From: Argyresthia goedartella
Lineage: Eukaryota > Arthropoda > Insecta > Lepidoptera > Argyresthiidae
Length of the DNA: 64,000 bases
Reading direction: 5' to 3'
NCBI GenBank assembly: GCA_949825045.1
Contig: OX463815.1
Coordinates: 34,835,356-34,899,355 of the forward strand
Shown piece after piece: positions 32,773-42,865 of this stretch (positions are counted from its first letter, which is position 1; the number at the start of each line of letters is the position of its first letter). The notes under the pieces were generated by a model. It did not search any database, had not been told where the DNA came from, and saw only the letters and a list, made by a program, of their open reading frames with translations. The translations under genes were made by a program, and so were the position numbers.

Positions 32773-33289
32773 GTTTAGTTATTTACCAATAAAGCCGACA
32801 AATACCGCTAATTAAGTATAGTTTTATTTTGATAGTCATACCCACAAACCATTAAATCTAGTTGGACTCAGCACATGTACCTACTTCTTGTCTCATGCAT
32901 GTGCATTTCCATGTGCATTTCCATTTGAAGCATTTCCGAACACACATACAAAATTGATCTACCTCTAAAGAAGGAATTAAATTGTAGACGTAGGAATGAG
33001 AATTTCAAATGCGCCGATTTTTTTGCACGTAATTGTACATGCGCAAACTTTCCCCCACCACGTCACATTTTGTTCAAGATGTTTGGCGTCTATTATACCT
33101 AGTTACTTCTCTGTGAACGTCCGCTATCATCATCTTTTTAGTTTGACTCGGCTCAAAAGGGTTTTAACGGAAGATCAGCGCAGCTTGTCTGAGCCTGCAT
33201 GTGCTGAGTTAAAACCTTTTTGTAGCTAGACAACGTTTTGCTATAATTTATATTGTATTTGTGTTTTCATCTTGTTCGTTTGATTCCTT
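32773..33289. other. Downstream region of Sailor copy; no gene
   Basis: Contains AATAAAGCCGACAAATACC at 32790, a possible polyA signal, and a tandem TGTGCATTTCCA duplication near 32910. Confidence 0.45.
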
Positions 33290-33362
33290 AGTTTGTCTTA
33301 ATGTATTTTATTGTGTTGTGAGAGTTGCAAATAAATGCTTTTGATTTGATTAGATTTGTTTT
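33290..33362 (+). mobile_element. LINE-like 3' tail
   Basis: GTGAGAGTTGCAAATAAATG followed by CTTTTGATTTGATT repeats, a typical LINE terminus. Very short. Confidence 0.5.
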
Positions 33363-33419
33363 GATCTTACATTGACAGCTTCATTTACCTTACTCGATAG
33401 TAGCTCCCCCGTTGATTTC

Positions 33420-33720
33420 ACTTGATTAGTAAAACATCGAGCTCCATGTTCTAATGGGTTTCACGCTTGCTTCTCTCACAGGAGATGCAGGTTCGATGCC
33501 TGACAATGTAGCAATGAGATAATTCATTTATCTTAAGTACATTGTACGGACGTTCTGACGGTGATAGAAAACATCGTGAGGAAATAAATGATGATGACCT
33601 TCATTATTCCATAGCTGCGGCGATGGGCTAGCCCCCTCTCACGCAAAATAGAGTATTGAATAACTGGCTCAAAGTGGGCACAATTGTACCTCTTCATAGG
33701 CGTGATGCTATGTTACGTGT
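33420..33720 (+). mobile_element. SINE family C, best copy
   Basis: Head with CTCACAGGAGATGCAGGTTC (B-box-like GGTTCGATGCC). Body ACATTGTACGGACGTTCTGA, then AAAACATCGTGAGGAAA. Tail GATGGGCTAGCCCCCTCTCA and TTGAATAACTGGCTC. Confidence 0.75.
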
Positions 33721-34284
33721 AGTAAAACATAAGTACATATCTAATTGAAAATGAATGCTTGATTTTGACGATATCACTTTGTTGCACACATACACAAAAA
33801 ACACGTAATGAATGAAAACACATTACACACAAATAATAAGTTGTAAATACTGATCTCCCATATAACTACACACAATTAATATTGAAAAGATGCAACGCAC
33901 ATTCAAAATACTAATGGATTAATTTTTTACTTACAAAGATTCTGTTAAAATCAACTGAAAATGGTCTTTCATTTTACCATTCAAACGAAAGTTTAATTCA
34001 AAAGTGGCCCGTCCAGGGGAAGGTTCTGCAGGATCTGATACCTTTCAATATGAAATGTGGGAGCACATATATGTTGCTCGCATTGATGTTGAGAGATTCG
34101 ACGCTGCGCGAAAACTAGACTGGTTGGGCGCACAATAAGAAATCAGAAATTGAAATTAATTCCGGAGAAAGACGATAGTTGAACAATAATACACAGTGTC
34201 ACTCAATTTCTACAGTGTCACGGAAAGGTGTAGTCATATTTTGGGGTGGTTGTTAGGGACGTGATTCTGAATGACTTTCACTAG
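33721..34284. other. No recognisable feature
   Basis: AT-rich spacer before the BEL element. GTCATATTTTGGGGTGG at 34233 resembles a Tc1 motif but is isolated. Confidence 0.4.
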
Positions 34285-35039
34285 TGTTGGTGACCTCGTT
34301 CTGGTTAAGGATGCTAACCTACCGCCACTACGTTGGCGCAGGGGGCGCATTGTTAACTTGTTCCCTGGCAAGGACAGGACCCCCCGGTCTGCAGAGGTTC
34401 TAGTAGGAGGCTCGGTTCTAAAACGAGCGGTAGCAACGTTGTCTCGGCTGCCCGTAGATTAGGGGACAGGTGGGTGCCTGTCCGGGCGGGTGATTGTTCG
34501 ATTCCAAATCGATATTCGATCGATGGTTTCTGAACGGTCATTTTAATTTGACGTTAGCTGTCAATCTGGCAGTTTTGACAACTGACAGACGAAAGCCCTC
34601 GCAATGTAAACGCGTTTTGGTTAGGGTGTTGAAATTAAATCGCATGGCATCTGGAACGTATTCGGGATTCCCTCAGGATTGTTAATATAGCTGAGTGTGT
34701 TGTTGTCTCTCGAACCAGATAAAGTTCAGATTTTCGTGCCCGATTTGTATTTACCAGTAGAAACATAACCTGTGTTGGACACTGTGCTCATCACGTTGGC
34801 CCGCCAGTCATACCTGGTTGGCTGAAGAACCTGTCTACCAAGAAGAGCCTAGGGTGCACCCGGGCCTTGCAGAGAGACAGGAGGTTGACGGGACCGAAGC
34901 ACAGACCAGGTTAGATCTACCCCACATAACTTCAGCTCGGTGAATCGCCGACGTTCATCACTTCTTGGCACCTGATCGTCACGCTACCTCGTAGCTCATG
35001 GGCCCCTACGAGGTCATTAGGTGCTGAGAAGCCTGAACA
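34285..35039 (+). repeat. BEL 5' long terminal repeat
   Basis: Starts TGTTGGTGACCTCG and ends AAGCCTGAACA. By eye it differs from the 3' copy by three substitutions and a 5-bp GGACA insertion near 34375. It contains a 59-codon frame (34286-34462) that is the C-terminus of pol: LVLVKDANLPPLRWRRGRIV. A TGG at 35043 just inside could be the primer site; weak. Confidence 0.85.
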
Positions 35040-35583
35040 CTTTGGTAGCTAGAGCGTGGCTTCCTGAGATTTGCAGCCGTTAAGGGCTCCAGGAAGGCAC
35101 GATTTGGGACTATCAATCTGTAGGTATAGGCGGTTAAGTAACTGGTTGTTCCTATATCCACATAGATTGGTAGTATTGTAAGCTATAAGTCTCTTGCTGG
35201 TAGTAGACAGACAGATATTGAATTGAAATTTGCATTGAATTACCAGTTAGTCAATCTATTAGTGGTCTAGTAATGCTATTGAATGAATGTTTTGGTTAAC
35301 ATAGGTAGTTACATCTATTGATAGCAGGCTATTACATTGTTTTCAGTTTATAGCAATTTATAACTTGAACTAATATTGACTATCTGTGTGTGTTATAATG
35401 ATAAAGGGAAACTAAATTGTATTGTTATTTACAGAATTTATATAGATATAAAACTCGGTTCCTATTGTTTAAGGAAAACAACATTGTTTAAGTTATAGTT
35501 TAGGGTTCCCGCGTTTGGGTTATAAACTGGAGGGTCCAATAAAATTGAGTTACTGCAAATTGTGAGTAAGTATCGTTCCGATC
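35040..35583 (+). other. BEL 5' leader
   Basis: Untranslated region between the LTR and the gag ATG. No frame or structure recognised beyond a long AT-rich stretch. Confidence 0.6.
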
Positions 35584-37340
35584 ATGTCGTTATCTGAAAT
35601 CCAGAAGGGTGTTTCTAAGGAACTCAGATGGTTTTCCTCCGCACACGGTCTGATAGACCGTTTAGATAGGCATGATGTGGTATTGGAGCGGTCTATGGAC
35701 GTTAAGGAACGTTACAATAGGGTGCTCGAATTGTCCGCGCAGGCGGAATCAGTTGATGGTTGTGCACCTGACAGGCTGTCACAGTTGATAGGGGATGTCG
35801 ACCAATGTATGGAGATGGCAGCTGCTATCACGCAGAAGGCTGCGGACATACGTAGACAACGCGAGTCCAGCCATGATGGTGACATTGAAGCACCTCTGCC
35901 GCATCAAGGATCGGGGTCCAGGTTACCTGCCATAACTATGCCTACTTTTGACGGCGTGTCCGGTGAATGGATGAGCTTCATCAATCTGTTCGACAGTTTG
36001 GTGCACATGCGATCGGACATTACCAAGTCTGTCAAGATGGCTCAGCTGGTGGCAGCATTGAGGGGTGAGCCTAGGGAGCTGGTCGCTCATTTGACAGTTA
36101 CGGAGGGTAACTATGAGACGGCCAGGCAATTGTTGGTCAGACGTTACCACAACAAACGGAGGTTGGCCGATGCCCAACTGAACCGTTTGTTTAGCTTCCC
36201 GGTTGTGAACAAGGTCGGGGCCATACAGACGGAGGTTTTGAACCCATTGTTGTCCGTCACCAAGGCTCTAGAGAATCTTGGACTTCCGGTTGGTGAATGG
36301 TCGTACCTACTGTTGTACATTGTACTTTCCCGCCTATTCGCTGATGTGCAGACTCGTTTCGAACAGTCTCACGGGAGGTCGGCCGAGGACCTGCCCGCCT
36401 TCTCCGACTTGGTCGGATTTTTGGAAGAGGAGGCTCGACGGGCAGAGAATTTGGGGTTGACGGTCACCCATCCTTCGGAGCCACAGAGAGCTGCCGGGAG
36501 CGCTGTGAGTAGGGGCCCTCCGACGAGGAAGGACCGCACCAACCGGCAGTCGTATGGGACTGTGAGTGAATTGACCCCACATGGTGAGACCTGCCCATGT
36601 TGTAGGCAGATTGGCCATGCTGTGGCCAATTGCAATAAGTTCGGGGAACTTAGGGTTCAGGGACGGCGCCGGTTGGCCAAGCAGCGGAGCTGGTGTTTTC
36701 TGTGCCTCGGGCCACACATAGCTAGGGACTGCACGCGCACACAAATGTGCGGATATTGTGGTGGGCCCCACAACAATCTGTTGTGCATGAACCGGTCCGG
36801 CCAACAGCCACCACAGGGCCGTACCCAGGGTGACACGGCATGGGGCCCTGAGAATTCGTTTTCGACTCGGAGCGCAACTCAGGGGCCAACGTCCCCACGT
36901 GCACAGGGCAGTACTAGGGTGCAGGGCCGCACTCAGGATCATTACATGGGGGGCCCTGAGTTTTCGGTTGCGACTCAGCATCCGACTCAGCGGGACATTG
37001 GCTGTGTTGAGCAGGCCGTAACGGGCGGGTGGCATGGGACACCTTCGAGCTATGCGGGTGCGGTTCGGACGCCGCCTCAGTTGTCGCCCCGCTCGTCGCC
37101 TCGTCCTCGTCGGTCACATGTGATGTCCCCCCCGCTCATGGAGCGGCCACGGTTGAATTCACGCCCACCCCCCTTTACGGGGAATCGTAGGGTGGCAATG
37201 GAACCGGCGCGTGGGCCATTTGTACAATGGGACCCTCTGGCGTATAGCTGCATACCTGATCGGTTACAGGCAGAGTGGGGCCAAGAGGCCCTCGCTAGGA
37301 ATTTGCGGCCCAACCATTTGTTGCCCCCCAACCGGAGACG
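35584..37340 (+). CDS. BEL/Pao gag
   Basis: An open frame from the ATG at 35584. The first 110 residues are a helical region; then ITMPTFDGVSGEWMSFINLF starts the DUF1759 capsid-type domain typical of Pao gag, continuing with LVAALRGEPRELVAHL and ARQLLVRRYHNKRRLADAQL. Zinc knuckles follow: CPCCRQIGHAVANCNKFGEL, then CFLCLGPHIARDC and CGYCGGPHNNLLC. After them is a low-complexity Gly/Arg/Pro/Ser linker. The frame runs on to 37413, but from about 37324 (a run of six C) the protein frame of the family passes to the pol frame. Gag packages the element RNA. Confidence 0.9.
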
Positions 37341-40300
37341 GTGGTGTTACCGATCGCCTCTGTGCTTGTTTGGGATTTGGCGGGCAACCCAACATACGTT
37401 CGCGCCCTATTAGATTCTGGAGCTCAGGGCTGCATTGTATCGAATGATTTAGCAAAATGGTTGGGCCTCAAGTTAAATAGGTATAATAAATCAATACGGG
37501 GCGTGGGGAATGTTACGGTTACGAATGTAGTTGGTCAATCGGTGATCACGTTCTCTCCACGTTAAGACATTTTGACAAAAACATCCGTGCAAGCTTTAGT
37601 AATGACGCATGTCATGGGCAGACACCCCTTGGTGAAGTTGAATCCGGCCGTTCGATTCCTGACATCAGGACTCAAGTTGGCGGATCCCGATTTTGACACT
37701 CCAGCCCCGGTCGACCTGCTACTGGGAGCAGACGTTCTGGGTAGGTTTCTGTTGTCGGATCGGCGAGTTCTTCAGCCGGACGGGTTGATTGCTGTGGATA
37801 CTAAGTTTGGTCACGTGATCATGGGTCCGGCATTGCCAATGGTTAGGCCTGCCGAGTCAGATGGCATACTTATTGGCTCAGCGTTGTCAGACGCTATCCA
37901 ACGTTTCTGGGAGATAGAGGAACCTCCCACCGCTCGTCGAGTCGACGCAGACGAAGAAGAGTGCGAGTTGTTTTACCAGAATAGTACTGGTCGCCTTCGT
38001 TCTGGTCGTTTTGTAACTCGACTGCCTTTCAGGGCCGATCGACCGCCACTAGGAGAATCTAGGAAGATGGCTGAGACGAGATTGATGTCGATGGAGCGTA
38101 GGATGTCAAGGGACGCCGTATTTAAACAAAAATACGTCGATTTCATGAGGGAGTATGAGTCGTTAGGACACATGTCGGTATCGGGTGTGGACTGGAGATC
38201 TGAGGATCATTGTTTCCTTCCACACCATGCCGTCCTGCGAACCCCTACCGGCAAGATTCGAGTTGTTTTTTATGGGTCAGCACCTACCTGGAACGGGATG
38301 TCCCTGAATCAGTGTCTACATTCGGGACCCAAGTTGAGTCGTGATATTTCGGATATTCTCACGAGGTTTCGGAGACACCAGATTGTATTTGTCGCAGACA
38401 TTCGGATGATGTTTAGGCAAACGGTAATTCATCCGGCTGACAGAAGGTATCAGTTGATACTTTGGCGTGAGACCACGGCCGAGCCAGTCAAGGTCTATGA
38501 GTTAAACACGAACACGTATGGGTTACGGTCTAGCCCGTATTTGGCGATGCGTACCCTGCGGGAGTTGGCGTCGCGTGACCGTGTGAGCTATCCTAGAGCC
38601 GCCGCTATCCTGGAGCAAGATTTGTACGTCGATGACGTCTGCACAGGGGCAGCCAGTGTAGAGGAAGCTCTGGACCGACGTGACGAGCTCATTCAATTGC
38701 TGGAACGAGGCGGCTATGAACTACGCAAGTGGATGTCCAACTCCCCTGAGTTGATGGCTGGTCTCCCAGATGAGTTTCAACAAGACCCGCACGTTTTTGA
38801 GAATCCTTACAACCCTAACATGTTGTCAGTGCTTGGAATTCAGTACCGGCCCGTCCATGATGAGTTTACCTATCGGGTGGTTTTAGAAACACCGAAGAGC
38901 TGGACGAAGCGGTCAGTACTGTCAACGATTGCGAGAACGTTCGACCCGAATGGATGGATTTCTCCAGTCACCTTTGCTCTCAAATGTTTTATGCAAAGGC
39001 TATGGGCGGCTCAGTTGACCTGGAACACCCACCTCTCAGGTGATTTGTTCACTGATTGGACGCGAATGTTCACCTCGCTATCGGACATAAATAATGTATC
39101 GCTGCCGAGGAAATTGGTCCCTGCTGGGGATTACAGGGCAACTCTTCACGGGTTTTGTGATGCCTCTGAACGAGGGTTTGCGGCAGCGGTTTATTTGCGA
39201 ACCGTCACCTCCACCGGGGAGGTCAACGTGCATTTGGTTTTGGCAAAAAGCAAGGTAGCGCCTATTCGGACAAGGATGACGATTGCAAAACTGGAACTGT
39301 CCGGGGCTGCTCTTTTGACCAAACTTTTGAATCACACTCTAACAGTGTTGCGTGGGTCAGTGGTTTTGGAGGATACGGTGTACGCTTGGACGGACAGCCA
39401 GATTGTTTTGTGCTGGCTGAAGGCTTCGGTCCATAACTTTGAGGTTTTTGTTGCGAACCGTGTCTCCCAGATTGTGTCGTCTGAGGTCCCACTGACCTGG
39501 AGACATGTACCAGGAGAATTGAACCCGTCTGATTGTGCATCCAGGGGATGTCAGGCTCCTGAACTCGTTAGACACCATTTGTGGTGGTGACCACCCTGGC
39601 TTGCCAAGAGAGAATCGGACTGGCCCCACAGCCATGTAGTAGTATCTTCGGATCATGGCCCCAGAGCGGCCGTGCATGTTACCCAGAAGGCTGAGGACCC
39701 TGACGCCGGGTTTCTGCTGGACCGGTATAGCTCACTTGACAAGTTGATAAACGTGTCCACTTGGATTAGGAGATTCGCTCGAAATTGTCGTACTCCTCGC
39801 GATCAGCGAACGTTGAACCCTATTCTGACTCCGGCAGAGCGAAACGAGTCGCTATTGAATTTGGTCCGGTTGGTACAGTCCTCGAAGTTTGGGGCAGAAT
39901 TGGAGATTATACGAAGTGGACGTTCGAAATTGAAGGGAGCCGTCGCGCGTCTCAACCCCTTTGTTGATTCGACCGGGTTACTTCGGGTAGGAGGAAGATT
40001 GCGCAATGCGAATCTGTCGTATTCGGCTCGTCACCCACTTCTGCTCCCCAAGGGGGGACAGTTAGTTGAATTGCTGGTGACTGATCGTCATATTAAAAAC
40101 GCGCATGCCGGCTGTAACGCGTTGTTGGCCACGCTCCAGCGGGAGTTTTGGATCTTATCTGCCCGCCGTGTCATACGGAACATCGTGTTTCGGTGCATGC
40201 CTTGTTATCGACTTAAGGCTGCCACGATGCAACCTCTCATGGAGGACTTGCCCCCTGATCGTGTGAATGAGGTCAGACCGTTTTCAGGTGTTAGTACGGA

Positions 40301-41184
40301 TTTTGCAGGACCGTTTATGGTGAAGAGTTCACGATTGCGTGCCGCTAGGCAATACAAGGCGTACCTATGTGTGTTTGTTTGTTTATCCACCAAGGCGGTA
40401 CATCTCGAGCTCGTTGCTGATCTCTCGACAGAGGCTTTCATTGCTTGTTTGGATAGGTTTGTTTCTCGAAGGGGACTTCCAACTTTGATCCGCTCTGATA
40501 ACGGCACTAACTACATCGGTGCGGAACGATACTTACGAGAGATAGTCAACTTTTTGAATGTAAATAAAGTGGATATTGGAACGGCCCTCTCCCGTCGGGG
40601 TATACAGTGGACCTTCAGCCCACCGATTTGCCCCCACTAGGGTGGGATTTTTGAGGCCGTAGTTAAGTCAGCTAAGACGCACTTGGGGCGTATAGTAGGT
40701 CAGACCGCGCTGACTTTTGAGGAGCTCGTGACATTGTTTTGTAAGATCGAGGCCGTTCTCAATTCGCGACCGTTGTGTCCGCTCAGCTCGGATCCAAATG
40801 ACCTGGAGGCTCTGACCCCAGGCCATTTCTTGATAGGACTGCCATTTAACGCGTTTCCCGAGCACCCCTTCGAGGGAGTGAAATTGTATCGGTTGTCAAG
40901 GTATCAGATGTTGCAGCAGTTTACTCAGAATTTCTGGAAGCATTGGTCGCTCGAGTATCTGCATATCTTACAACAGCGCCTTAAGTGGACTGACAAAACT
41001 AGCCCCCCTAGTGTTGGTGACCTCGTTCTGGTTAAGGATGCTAACCTACCGCCACTACGTTGGCGCAGGGGGCGCATTGTTAACTTGTTCCCTGGCAAGG
41101 ACCCCCCGGTCTGCAGAGGTTCTAGTAGGAGGCTCGGTTCTAAAACGAGCGGTAGCAACGTTGTCTCGGCTGCCCGTAGATTAG
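37323..41184 (+). pseudogene. BEL/Pao pol: protease, RT, RNase H, integrase; three stops
   Basis: One frame, offset from gag by a shift at the C6 run. Protease: RALLDSGAQGCIVSND. After a TAA (37563-37565) come RT blocks GKIRVVFYGSAPTWNGMSLN, VADIRMMFRQ, EQDLYVDDVCTG, then ARTFDPNGWISP. RNase H: GFCDASERGFAAAVYL, AWTDSQIVLCWLK, GELNPSDCASRG. A TGA (39588-39590) follows HLWW. Integrase has the HHCC region (HIKNAHAGCNALL, CMPCYRLKA), first Asp in VSTDFAGPF, second in RSDNGTNYIGA, then a TAG (40638-40640) in place of a conserved Trp, then GGIFEAVVKS with the catalytic Glu. The C-terminal domain enters the 3' LTR. Three stops plus two shifts mean no full polyprotein. Confidence 0.93.
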
Positions 41185-41761
41185 GGGACAGGTGGGTGCC
41201 TGTCCGGGCGGGTGATTGTTCGATTCCAAATCGATATTCGATCGATGGTTTCTGAAAGGTCATTTTAATTTGACGTTAGCTGTCAATCTGGCAGTTTTGA
41301 CAACTGACAGACGAAAGCCCTCGCAATGAAAACGCGTTTTGGTTAGGGTGTTGAAATTAAATCGCATGGCATCTGGAACGTATTCGGGATTCCCTCAGGA
41401 TTGTTAATATAGCTGAGTGTGTTGTTGTCTCTCGAACCAGATAAAGTTCAGATTTTCGTGCCCGATTTGTATTTACCAGTAGAAACATAACCTGTGTTGG
41501 ACACTGTGCTCATCACGTTGGCCCGCCAGTCATACCTGGTTGGCTGAAGAACCTGTCTACCAAGAAGAGCCTAGGGTGCACCCGGGCCTTGCAGAGAGAC
41601 AGGAGGTTGACGGGACCGAAGCACAGACCAGGTTAGATCTACCCCACATAACTTCAGCTCGGTGAATCGCCGACGTTCATCACTTCTTGGCACCTGATCG
41701 TCACGCTACCTCGTAGCTCATGTGCCCCTACGAGGTCATTAGGTGCTGAGAAGCCTGAACA
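41012..41761 (+). repeat. BEL 3' long terminal repeat
   Basis: Direct copy of the 5' repeat. No purine-rich tract precedes it (the sequence is CTAGCCCCCC), which is unusual. The pol C-terminus runs into it, but the 5-bp difference shifts the frame. Confidence 0.85.
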
Positions 41762-42274
41762 ACTATGACACCGATTTGATCAGAGAAACTTTATTTTTCA
41801 CTATACATTTGAGCCGTGCGATCAACTGGTTTGTATAGTAAACTGGAAAAAAATTACGGTTACATAGTGAAAGTCTATGATGTACCTAACAAACAATCTT
41901 ACTGTTACTGCTGCCACGTGGCTGCCAGACAACAACACAATTGTGCCTAAGTTTATAAAGTTATTATTATTATTATTCTTTTTCTACCGAGAACCTGGAC
42001 ATTAGTGTCTTCAGAATTATATGTTGCTACTTAGCACTACCCGGGAGGCCGCGAAGGAAGAAAGAAAGAAACATTTATTATAAGGACAGTGAACACACCC
42101 TACAATTAAAACAAAGAAACAAAACACAGAGATGAAAAATGGCAATGACACATGATATAAAATGAAAGTCAGCGCCAAGTGTTACCTCGCGAGCGTCCCA
42201 GACCGTCCATAAATACATAAATATAAAAAATATATAAAAAATAGGTAACAATAATGGTAAATATAGATATGGCT
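41762..42274. other. No gene; (TTA)n tract
   Basis: AT-rich, with a TTATTATTATTATTATTCTT microsatellite at 41962. Confidence 0.6.
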
Positions 42275-42552
42275 GTTATACAAGGTGACATTTAATTAGC
42301 TGACCATATTTTGAGGATTGATAGCAACGATCATTATGAAAAACTTTCCCAAAGAAACATATGGTCGGAAGGCAAAAATATTTTTCGTCCCTCAGTACAT
42401 TGACCCGATCAGCTGATAACAAGTTACTATGGGAGACCCAACAATTTATTTCGTTTACGACCATATGTTTCTTGGGGAAACTTGTTCATAATAATGGGTA
42501 CTATCATTCCCCAAAATATGGTCAGCCAATTAAATGTCACCTTGTATATGAT
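42275..42552. mobile_element. MITE family M2, copy 2
   Basis: Long inverted repeats: TACAAGGTGACATTTAATTA with AGCTGACCATATTTTGAGG on the left mirror CCAAAATATGGTCAGCCAAT with TAAATGTCACCTTGTA on the right. Flanking TA suggests a TA target, as for Tc1/mariner. No coding. Confidence 0.88.
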
Positions 42553-42740
42553 AAATACAAAAATTTAAATAAATAATCATGGCCCGCGCTTTTCAATCCA
42601 TCTTTTCAATAAACGTTTCATAAGTGTTGGGTTTTCGGTCCCACTGGCAATGAGCGACCATCGACTCAAGTCTTATTGCGGCTTGAGGTTGGTACGGGGG
42701 GGAGGAGTAGTCTCTGCTGATCTAGCTCTGAAGGGCTTTA
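42553..42740. other. Short spacer before LINE end
   Basis: No feature seen. Confidence 0.5.
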
Positions 42741-42865
42741 TTCAATTCAATTCAATATTCATTTATTTCAGACCGTTTAGTCCATAGTGTTAGTAACAAT
42801 ATCTTAAAGTCTAGAGTTAGTAACAAACATAAAATTAAAATAAAATACACACACACGCGAGCATC

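Larger units (their letters stand above)
34285..41761 (+). mobile_element. BEL/Pao LTR retrotransposon, 7.5 kb
   Basis: Two long direct repeats (34285-35039, 755 bp; 41012-41761, 750 bp) beginning TGTTGG and ending GAACA flank gag and pol. Flanks ACTAG and ACTAT could be a mutated 5-bp target duplication. Domain order gag, protease, RT, RNase H, integrase is that of BEL/Pao. There is no envelope-like frame. See the pol and LTR entries for damage. Confidence 0.95.

Noticed and set aside
34233..34262. Tc1 transposase scrap (IFWGG-like reading)
   Set aside because: Fewer than ten residues with a stop directly after; not supportable.
36334..37035. 233-residue minus-strand frame
   Set aside because: It is the complement of the BEL gag zinc-knuckle and linker region and has no family resemblance.
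37211..37447. Alternative frame across the gag-pol junction
   Set aside because: The protease motif LLDSGAQ is in the other frame; this one is a shadow.
41184..41761. Envelope gene downstream of BEL pol
   Set aside because: The region is LTR and has no frame beyond the pol tail.
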